Shown piece by piece: positions 7,999 to 13,295 of a stretch of DNA of 13,295 bases (its first letter is position 1; every line of letters begins with the position of its first letter). Below the pieces are notes generated by a model. That model did no database searches, was not told the origin of the DNA, and was given only the letters and a program-made list of their open reading frames with translations. The DNA comes from an uncultured Oscillospiraceae bacterium (GTDB lineage Bacteria > Bacillota > Clostridia > Oscillospirales > Oscillospiraceae). Where the stretch lies: assembly GCA_910587505.1 (NCBI GenBank), contig CAJULD010000062.1, positions 1 through 13,295 on the forward strand, read 5' to 3'. The translations under genes and the position numbers were made by a program.

Positions 7999-8024
7999 AG
8001 CTTCTCCTTGTACGCAAAAATTTT

Positions 8025-8206
8025 GGAGGCGTACATACTTTTTTCTTGAAAGAAAAAAGTATCAAAAAAGAACTTGTCCCGCAGGGCTGCCGCCCTGCTA
8101 CAGGTCATTATCGGCAGACCTGCGTAAAACATAAGCGAAACGAAGTTTCGCGCAAAAGTTTTCTTTTGATACTTTCCTTTTTCAAAAGAAAAGTATGTAT
8201 GCCTCC
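8025..8206. repeat. 182-base palindromic element with imperfect terminal inverted repeats (MITE-like)
   Basis: The ends are inverted copies: 8025-8042 matches the reverse complement of 8189-8206 at 17 of 18 positions (GGAGGCGTACATACTTTT against GGAGGCATACATACTTTT). Weaker matching continues inward for a further 35-40 bases. Inside are further stems: 8035-8046/8051-8062 (12 bp perfect), 8081-8087/8092-8098 (GCAGGGC), 8101-8106/8117-8122 (CAGGTC), 8135-8141/8145-8151 (GCGAAAC), and 8160-8170/8182-8192 (TTTTCTTTTGA). It has no coding capacity. It sits between the binding-protein gene and the GH130 gene, so it would be transcribed with them and fold strongly in RNA. No target-site duplication is obvious. 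Classification as a mobile, multi-copy element is inference. Confidence 0.75.
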
Positions 8207-8217
8207 GGAAGGGAGGA

Positions 8218-8242
8218 GGGGCCGCCGCTGTGCGGCGGCCCC
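8218..8242 (-). other. GC-rich stem-loop after the binding-protein gene
   Basis: An 11-bp perfect stem (8218-8228 with 8232-8242, arms GGGGCCGCCGC / GCGGCGGCCCC) closes a three-base loop 35 bases after the binding-protein stop codon. No U tract follows on the minus strand, so it is more likely an mRNA-stabilising or processing hairpin, or a weak attenuator, than a full terminator. Such hairpins often protect the highly expressed binding-protein message. Confidence 0.6.
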
Positions 8243-8276
8243 GTCCGTTCAGATGATGTTGTGAATTGCGGAAAGA

Positions 8277-9794
8277 TTACTTGCTGGCCAGATAGGCGTC
8301 CAGCTGCTCCTGTACGGCGGCGACCACGTCGTCGAAGCCGGAGGCGCGCATGGCCTCCATCATCGCGGCCACGTTGGCCTCGGGATCGCCGGTGCCGGTG
8401 TGGATGATGCCCTTGTACTCCTGGAAGATAGCCTGGCAGGCTGCGATCGTGTCGGCAACCTCGCTGTTGTCAAAGGCAAAGCCCATGGCGGGGGAGCGGA
8501 CAGCGTTCTCGTTCTGGGGCAGAATCTCGTCCACATAGGGGTTGCCCTTGGCGGTATCCTCGGGGGTCATGTGGATGGTCTTGCCCTGGGTGTAGGCAGC
8601 CAGGGTCCAGTCGCCGTTGAGCTTGTGGACGCGCTTCTCGCCGTTGACGTCCACATACTCAAAGTTCACGCCCTCTTCACCGTAGGAGAGCATATCGCGC
8701 AGGGCGGTGTCGGTGTTGACCAGCTCCAGCAGCTTCAGGGCCTCCAGCTTGTGGGGGGAGGAGGCGGAGATGCAGGCCAGGGAGCCCAGAGCGGTGTCGG
8801 TGGACAGCATGGGATCGCCGAAGGTGGAAACCACAACCTCGGCGCCGCGGCCCACGCCCCAGCCGTCAGCGGCGGAGGGCCAGCCCTGGGCGATGCCCAC
8901 ACCGCACATGCCGGTGGCTTCGTTGGCGGTAGCGGCGTCAGAGTTGATGAGGCCGCTGTCCATCCACTGGTTGAGGATCTTCAGCTGATCCATGACGTCG
9001 GGCTGCTCATACACGGCCACGACCTTGTTGCTGCCGTCATAGTAGCTGATGCCCAGAGCGGACAGGCCCACGCCCATGCCGTCATAGCGGTTGGCGGCGA
9101 TGGCGGAGATACCGTCCTTGTTGAGCAGCAGGGGGGGCTCGTTGGTGCCGTCCTTCAGCGCCTGGAGGGCGGGAGTGGCGTCAGCCATGGAGTGGACGTT
9201 GGCCCAGTCGGGATAGTAGGCGTCCACCTGCTCCTTGGTCCAGACAAAGAACTGCTGAGCGGCGTTGTCCTTGTAGGCGGGGATGCCGTAGATCCGGCCG
9301 TCCAGACGGGCAGCGTCCAGATACTCGGCGGGAATGGCCTCGGTGAGGCCGGGAACCTCGGCCAGCAGATCGGTGATGTCGGCGTAAGCGCTCATCTTCA
9401 CGTCGTTGGCGTAGTTGCTGGAGTCGCCGAAGATGATGTCATAGGGCTCGTTGGTCTGGACGATCATGCTGCGCTTGTCGCCCCAGGGGCCCCAGGAGAT
9501 GCACTGAATGTTCAGATGCACGCCGATCTTCTCCTCCAGATAGGCGTTGACCTTTTCGGTCCAGGAGTCGATGTTGGCCGGCTGGCCGCCGCCTACCTGG
9601 TACCAGGTGATGACGGGGATGCCGCCATCGTCGGTGGGGGCGGGAGCGGGAGTGTCACTCTGGGCATCGTTGCCCTGGGTGGTGTCGGGCGTGTCATTGG
9701 TTGCGGGGGTGTCGTTGTTGTTTCCGCCGCCGCAGCCGGCCAGCAGGGCCAGCGTCATGACGGAAGCCAGGAGCAGTGCAAGAAATTTCTTCAT
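8277..9794 (-). CDS. Sugar ABC transporter substrate-binding lipoprotein (LipO/YtcQ type, DUF3502)
   Basis: A 505-residue extracellular solute-binding protein. It starts MKKFLALLLA and has a lipoprotein signal with lipobox LLAGC (Cys21), so it is anchored to the outer face of the membrane. A low-complexity Asn/Thr/Asp/Pro linker (about 22-58) follows, then the bilobed binding domain with YGIPAYKDNAAQQFF near 155-169. The C-terminal part, from about residue 430, resembles DUF3502. The start is the ATG at 9794, ten bases after AGGAGG (9805-9810); the frame is open upstream but lacks a better site. It follows the two permeases and has its own promoter at 9824-9852, which fits the need for excess binding protein. 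The ligand is unknown; the neighbouring GH130 and GH38 genes suggest a mannose-containing oligosaccharide. Confidence 0.95.
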   Translation of the reverse strand: MKKFLALLLASVMTLALLAGCGGGNNNDTPATNDTPDTTQGNDAQSDTPAPAPTDDGGIPVITWYQVGGGQPANIDSWTEKVNAYLEEKIGVHLNIQCISWGPWGDKRSMIVQTNEPYDIIFGDSSNYANDVKMSAYADITDLLAEVPGLTEAIPAEYLDAARLDGRIYGIPAYKDNAAQQFFVWTKEQVDAYYPDWANVHSMADATPALQALKDGTNEPPLLLNKDGISAIAANRYDGMGVGLSALGISYYDGSNKVVAVYEQPDVMDQLKILNQWMDSGLINSDAATANEATGMCGVGIAQGWPSAADGWGVGRGAEVVVSTFGDPMLSTDTALGSLACISASSPHKLEALKLLELVNTDTALRDMLSYGEEGVNFEYVDVNGEKRVHKLNGDWTLAAYTQGKTIHMTPEDTAKGNPYVDEILPQNENAVRSPAMGFAFDNSEVADTIAACQAIFQEYKGIIHTGTGDPEANVAAMMEAMRASGFDDVVAAVQEQLDAYLASK

Positions 9795-9823
9795 TCCAAT
9801 AGTTCCTCCTTCATATTGTGTGT

Positions 9824-9852
9824 ATTCTATCAAACGGCACAGGGCCGCTCAA
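9824..9852 (-). promoter_or_regulatory. Internal promoter of the substrate-binding lipoprotein gene
   Basis: On the minus strand TTGAGC (9847-9852) and TAGAAT (9824-9829) are separated by exactly 17 bases, about 30 bases upstream of the ATG at 9794. The broken palindrome CAACG-N7-CGTTG at 9886-9902, upstream of the -35 box, could be an operator, but five-base arms are weak evidence. Confidence 0.68.
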
Positions 9853-9936
9853 TACGGGGATTATGCTGTTTCCCGATTCAAAACGCAACGTCGGTACCGT
9901 TGGAATCGCGACGGAGTAAAGGGCGTTTTTAAAGTA

Positions 9937-10881
9937 TCAGCCCTTCACGGCGCCCACCGTCAGACCGGAAATAAAGTATTTCTGGAAGAACGGATACACG
10001 CAGGCGATGGGTACGGCCACCACGAAGGCAATGGCCATACGGACGGACTCCTGAGGCATGTTCCGCTTCAGGTCGGTGACAGTGGCCAGCAGGGCCGTGG
10101 GGTTCTTGGTCAGGTACTCCAGATTGTTCTGCATCTGGTCCAGCATGGCCTGAAGGGAGTAGAGGCTGTCGTTGCTGATGTACAGCTTGGCCTGGAACCA
10201 GTCGTTCCAGTAGCCGAAGGCCAGAAACAGACCGATGGTGGCCAGCACGGGCTTGGAGATAGGCAGAATGATCCGGAAAAACACGGTCCACTGACTGGCT
10301 CCGTCGATCTTGGCGGACTCGATAATGCCGTCAGGGATGGTCGTGCGGAAGAAGGTCCGGGCGATGGTCACGTTAAAGCTGCTGACCGCCAGGGGCAGAA
10401 TCAGGATCCACATGGTGTCCGACAGGTGCAGCACCTGGGAGTTGACCACGTAGCTGGCCGCCATGCCTCCGCCGAAGACCATGGGAATGAACACCAGAAT
10501 GGTCAGGAAGTTGTTGAGCTTATGCTCCGTCCGGCTCAGGACGTAGCCCATCAGACTGGTGAGCAGAACGCCCAGCACCGTACCGATGGCCGTGACGTAC
10601 ACGGAGACCCACAGAGCGTGGAGGATGGTGTTCCTCTGGCCCCACAGATATTTGTAGGCATCGCCGGAGAAGGTCCGGGCGGTGACGAGGATCTGATAGC
10701 CATCCTGCCGGATCACGTTGTTGTCCGTGATGGAGATCATAAAGATGAAGATGATGGGCAGGAAGCAGGCCAGGGCCACGATGAGGAACATCAGGTTGAA
10801 CAGAAAGTTGGTTACCGGATGGATCCGGTTAAGGCGGCTGAGGGTATCGCCGCTGACGGCTTTTGCCTTGTTTTTACTCAT
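9937..10881 (-). CDS. Sugar ABC transporter permease, MalG/YtcP type
   Basis: A 314-residue inner-membrane permease with about six membrane segments (first near residues 27-51, others near 90-115, 125-148, 155-176, 210-224 and 280-300). The EAA loop that contacts the ATPase reads ESAKIDGASQWTVFFRIILP at about 188-207. The sequence type is that of YtcP/LplC partners of LipO-like binding proteins. The ATG at 10881 is only 12 bases after the stop of the other permease, with GGAGGTGG in the gap, so the two are co-translated. The C-terminus GLTVGAVKG is typical of the family. No ATPase gene is adjacent. Confidence 0.95.
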   Translation of the reverse strand: MSKNKAKAVSGDTLSRLNRIHPVTNFLFNLMFLIVALACFLPIIFIFMISITDNNVIRQDGYQILVTARTFSGDAYKYLWGQRNTILHALWVSVYVTAIGTVLGVLLTSLMGYVLSRTEHKLNNFLTILVFIPMVFGGGMAASYVVNSQVLHLSDTMWILILPLAVSSFNVTIARTFFRTTIPDGIIESAKIDGASQWTVFFRIILPISKPVLATIGLFLAFGYWNDWFQAKLYISNDSLYSLQAMLDQMQNNLEYLTKNPTALLATVTDLKRNMPQESVRMAIAFVVAVPIACVYPFFQKYFISGLTVGAVKG

Positions 10882-10893
10882 GTCGCCACCTCC

Positions 10894-11874
10894 TCAGATC
10901 AAAGCGCTGGACCGGTCGAACTTCCGCACGATGGCGTTGGCCGACAGGATGGTGATACAGCCCACCACCGCCTGGAACAGGGAGGCCGCCGCCGTCTTGC
11001 CCAGACTGACGGTGCCGGAGGTCAGCATCTGATAGACCTTCACGTCCAGCGTGGCAACCATGGGCGTCAGGGGCTGGTTCGCACCTCTGGACACCTGATA
11101 GAACAGGCCGAAGTCAGAGGAGAAGATGCCGCCGATGGCCAGAATGAACATCATGATGATGATGGGGCGCAGGGAGGGAATGGTAATGTATTTCGCCTGC
11201 TGGAACTTGGTGGCGCCGTCCAGCACCGCAGCTTCATAAAGGCTGGAGTCGATGCCGGTGATGCTGGCCAGATAGACCACCATCTTGTAGCCGATGGTCT
11301 TCCACACGTGCATGATAATCAGAATGACGGGCCATGCGCCGGGGGTGGAGTACCAGTTGACCTTGTCGCCGCCGAAGAACTGGATAACGGAGTTGAGCAG
11401 GCCCTTGTCGGTGACCAGGAAGGCGTAAACGAAGTAGCTGACCACGACCCAGCTCATGAAGTGGGGCATGAACATCAGCGTCTGATAGGTCTTGGACTTG
11501 CGCTTGCTGTAAATGTTGCTGATGAGGATGGCCAGCGTCACCGGCAGCACGATGTCCAGAATGATGAACACCAGATTGTACAGCAGCGTGTTGCGCAGAA
11601 TCTGGGGGAAGTCGCGCAGGCCGAAGAAATACTTGAAGTTGTCAAAGGCCACCCACTTGCTGTTAAGCAGGCTGGTCAGGAAATTTGCGCCCGGCGTGAT
11701 GGTATAGTCCTTGAACGCCAGGATGATGCCGAACATAGGGAGATAGCAGAAAAGAATGTACCACACCGTGGTAGGCAGGGCCAGGATGGTCAGCTCGGTG
11801 TCATCCTTGGTCCACCAGCGCTTTTTCTTCGCCGGTTCTGCTTGGACCTTTGCTGGGGTCTTGTTCTCTTGCAT
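10894..11874 (-). CDS. Sugar ABC transporter permease, LplB (MalF) type
   Basis: A 326-residue membrane protein, first gene of the importer operon. It has a basic N-terminus (KKKRWW near 17-22), a first membrane segment at about 28-53 ending in the LplB-type FGIILAFKDY, and further segments near 95-120, 135-155, 183-205, 236-256 and 295-315. The EAA loop is YEAAVLDGATKFQQAKYITIP at about 213-233. The start is the ATG at 11874, five bases after AGGTGA (11880-11885); the frame is open back to 12111 but that part crosses the putative promoter and encodes no membrane-protein features. It pairs with the MalG-type permease to form the channel. Confidence 0.95.
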   Translation of the reverse strand: MQENKTPAKVQAEPAKKKRWWTKDDTELTILALPTTVWYILFCYLPMFGIILAFKDYTITPGANFLTSLLNSKWVAFDNFKYFFGLRDFPQILRNTLLYNLVFIILDIVLPVTLAILISNIYSKRKSKTYQTLMFMPHFMSWVVVSYFVYAFLVTDKGLLNSVIQFFGGDKVNWYSTPGAWPVILIIMHVWKTIGYKMVVYLASITGIDSSLYEAAVLDGATKFQQAKYITIPSLRPIIIMMFILAIGGIFSSDFGLFYQVSRGANQPLTPMVATLDVKVYQMLTSGTVSLGKTAAASLFQAVVGCITILSANAIVRKFDRSSALI

Positions 11875-12042
11875 GCGTATCACCTTTCTTCCTTTCTCTT
11901 CCCCGCCACACCCTGCGCATCCGCACCGCAAACGCCGGCCGAACGCTTCCAAAGCGGTCAAGCAGGCCATAGGACGGGCTTTCGAGTCGTCAAACGGGCT
12001 GTTTTGTGGATTTAAACGAAAAACACCCGGCCAACGGAACTC

Positions 12043-12048
12043 ATTATA
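12043..12048 (-). promoter_or_regulatory. Probable -10 box of the importer operon promoter
   Basis: A perfect TATAAT on the minus strand lies in an AT-rich stretch about 170 bases upstream of the first permease ATG. The hexamer 17 bases further upstream is TTCTTT, a poor -35 box, which fits a promoter that needs an activator. Confidence 0.5.
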
Positions 12049-12095
12049 GCGGTTTTGATATGAGAAAAGAAAGTATTGTAAAGAGCCTTTATAGT

Positions 12096-12111
12096 ATGGA
12101 AAAGATTCCAT
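12096..12111. promoter_or_regulatory. 16-base palindrome, possible operator
   Basis: A perfect inverted repeat ATGGAA-AAGA-TTCCAT lies about 48 bases upstream of the TATAAT at 12043-12048. The size and position are what a dimeric activator site would have, but no regulator gene is in the window and no second copy was noticed. Confidence 0.4.
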
Positions 12112-12319
12112 CCCTGTTTTTCTACTTTTTGGACGAAAACGGGGAGTAATTTTTGTTTCCCTGCGTGGGGCGGGGGCGCTTTTTCCGCAAAGATCCCGCT
12201 TAAAATCTCTCCCCGCGCGTCATGGCGGCCGCCCGCAGGGCGGTGCGTGAGGCTGAAAATCAGCCCGCCGGTCCGTGCGCGTTAAGATATGAAACAGGCT
12301 CTGAGCAAAAAACATCTCC

Positions 12320-12348
12320 TTGCATTCGTCCCGTGCATCCGATATAAT
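12320..12348 (+). promoter_or_regulatory. Sigma-A-type promoter of the GH3 gene
   Basis: TTGCAT (12320-12325) and TATAAT (12343-12348) are separated by exactly 17 bases, and the ATG lies 44 bases downstream at 12393. Confidence 0.8.
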
Positions 12349-12392
12349 CTGGGCAGACTACCGGAAAAAAGGAGAAACGGGGAGGAAGGACG

Positions 12393-13295
12393 ATGGAAAA
12401 CTACCGGGACGCCGGGCGTCCGCCGGAGGAGCGGGCCGCCGACCTGCTGGGGCGGATGACCCTGCGGGAAAAGGTGGGGCAGCTGACCCAGCGGCTGTAC
12501 GGCTTCGCCTGCTACGGGCGGCGGGGTGAGGAAATCACGCTGACGGAGGAATTCCGGGCGGAAGCGGAGCGGTACGGCGGGATGGGAGCCCTGTACGGCC
12601 TGTACCGGGCGGACCCCTGGTCCCGGCGGGACTTTTCCACGGGGCTGGACGGTGCGCTGGCGCCGAAGGCCAGGAATCTGGTCCAGCGGTACGTGCTGGA
12701 CCACTCCCGGCTGGGGATCCCCGTGCTGATGACCAGCGAGTGCCCCCACGGCCACCAGGGGCTGGACGGATACCTGCTGCCGGTCAATCTGGCCTCCGGG
12801 GCCAGCTGGTCCCCCCGGCTGCTGGAGGAAGCGGCGGCGGTGTGCGGGCGGCAGCTGCGGGAAATGGGGGTGGACCTGGCCCTGGTCTCCGCTCTGGACA
12901 TCCTCCGGGATCCCCGGTGGGGGCGCAGCGAGGAGTGCTTCGGCGAGGACCCGCTGCTGGCCGCCCGGTTTGCCGCGGCGGCGGTCCGTGGCATCCGGAG
13001 TCAGGGCGTGGACGTGTGCGTTAAGCATTTCTGCGCCCAGGGGGAGACCACCGGAGGCGTCAACGCCTCCGCCGCCCGGATCGGGGAACGGGAGCTGCGG
13101 GAAATCCATCTGCCTGCCGCCCGGGCCGCCGTGACGGCGGGAGCCGCGGCCTTCATGGCGGCCTACAACGAGATCGACGGCGTGTACTGCCACGCCAACC
13201 CCTGGCTGCTGCGGACGCTCCTGCGGGAGGAGTACGGCTTTACCGGCATCGTCATGAGCGACGGCGTGGCCATCGACCAGCTGGACGCGGTGACC
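12393..13295 (+). CDS. Glycoside hydrolase family 3 enzyme, N-terminal part (3' end cut by window)
   Basis: The first 301 residues of a GH3 exo-glycosidase (beta-glucosidase/beta-xylosidase type) are visible, covering most of the (beta/alpha)8 catalytic domain. Family landmarks are TLREKVGQL (23-31), SECPHGHQG (115-123), DPRWGRSEECFGEDP (173-187), VKHFCAQGETTGG (210-222), MAAYNEIDG (255-263) and GFTGIVMSDG (282-291), where Asp290 is the expected nucleophile. The residue after SD is Gly instead of the common Trp, as in some GH3 subgroups. There is no signal peptide, so the enzyme is probably cytoplasmic. The ATG is fixed by GGAGG at 12381-12385, seven bases upstream. It is divergent from the importer operon and may act on the same imported glycan. 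The substrate cannot be told from this part. Confidence 0.93.
   Translation, partial: MENYRDAGRPPEERAADLLGRMTLREKVGQLTQRLYGFACYGRRGEEITLTEEFRAEAERYGGMGALYGLYRADPWSRRDFSTGLDGALAPKARNLVQRYVLDHSRLGIPVLMTSECPHGHQGLDGYLLPVNLASGASWSPRLLEEAAAVCGRQLREMGVDLALVSALDILRDPRWGRSEECFGEDPLLAARFAAAAVRGIRSQGVDVCVKHFCAQGETTGGVNASAARIGERELREIHLPAARAAVTAGAAAFMAAYNEIDGVYCHANPWLLRTLLREEYGFTGIVMSDGVAIDQLDAVT

Larger units (their letters stand above)
11875..12392. other. Divergent intergenic region between the importer operon and the GH3 gene
   Basis: This 518-base region holds no gene that I can support. The stretch 12000-12160 is clearly AT-rich and holds the operon promoter candidate. The 170 bases before the permease ATG would form a long untranslated leader. 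Two small adjacent stem-loops lie at 12229-12243 (CCGCCC-GCA-GGGCGG) and 12251-12265 (GGCTGA-AAA-TCAGCC), without T tracts on either strand; they may be operator-like palindromes. The GH3 promoter lies at its right side. Confidence 0.6.

Noticed and set aside
8025..8206. CRISPR array or riboswitch in the repeat-rich region
   Set aside because: The repeats are inverted, not direct and regularly spaced, so it is not CRISPR. No known riboswitch core was recognised, and the element does not abut a start codon in the usual way.
9547..12015. An 822-codon open frame on the plus strand opposite the permease and receptor genes
   Set aside because: It crosses three well-supported genes and two intergenic regions, and reads as Gln/His/Gly/Asp-rich nonsense typical of antisense GC-rich DNA.
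11875..12111. Longer start for the LplB-type permease at 12111
   Set aside because: The extra 79 residues have Cys/Gly/Arg-rich non-family sequence and overlap the TATAAT; the ATG at 11874 has a proper ribosome site and a family-like N-terminus.
12282..13193. A 303-codon minus-strand frame opposite the GH3 gene
   Set aside because: The plus strand has a textbook promoter, ribosome site and GH3 motifs here; the minus frame is Pro/Gly/Arg/Gln-rich and starts inside the GH3 coding sequence.
1..13295. tRNA or rRNA genes, integrase, phage or defence genes
   Set aside because: No cloverleaf with CCA-proximal signature, rRNA core sequence, recombinase motif or toxin-antitoxin pair was seen on either strand by eye.

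Overview
The window comes from a GC-rich, Gram-positive-type anaerobe. The best guess is a gut Clostridia of the Oscillospiraceae (Flavonifractor/Lawsonibacter-like). The reasons are strong GGAGG ribosome binding sites, sigma-A-type promoters, a conserved trmK-nif3 pair, a DUF1858 protein, and a lipoprotein/two-permease sugar importer of the LipO-LplB-YtcP type. The genus is inferred, not shown. All complete genes lie on the minus strand; only the partial GH3 gene at the right edge is on the plus strand.

Left third (about 1-3160): a housekeeping block. A DUF1858 mini-protein (2877-3077) has its own promoter (3133-3161) and is followed by a terminator-like hairpin (2831-2860). Next come trmK (tRNA m1A22 methyltransferase), a Nif3-like metalloprotein overlapping trmK by 23 bases, yebC, and a partial multi-spanning membrane protein resembling ECF transporter S components. 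These four are packed with overlaps or gaps of 1-12 bases and look co-transcribed.

Middle and right (about 3376-12111): a sugar-uptake and degradation locus, read right to left. A promoter region near 12043-12111 precedes two ABC permeases (10894-11874 and 9937-10881). A lipoprotein binding protein with its own promoter (8277-9794) follows, then a 182-base palindromic repeat element (8025-8206), a GH130 mannoside phosphorylase (7012-7998), a decayed carboxypeptidase-regulatory-like domain fragment (6600-6974) and a GH38 alpha-mannosidase (3415-6501). A strong hairpin terminator at 3376-3411 closes the run. No ABC ATPase is present, so a shared MsmX-type ATPase elsewhere is expected. GH38 plus a GH130 closely resembling the Man-beta-1,4-GlcNAc phosphorylases suggests use of mannose-containing oligosaccharides, plausibly N-glycan-derived: alpha-mannose trimming followed by phosphorolysis of the beta-mannosyl core.

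Right edge (12393-13295): the N-terminal 301 residues of a GH3 glycosidase, transcribed divergently from the transporter operon across a 518-base intergenic region that carries promoters in both directions and several small palindromes. No regulator gene is visible in the window.

I see no clearly new biological system here. The most interesting items are the palindromic element inserted inside the operon, the alien-looking gene remnant, and the sugar-locus logic.
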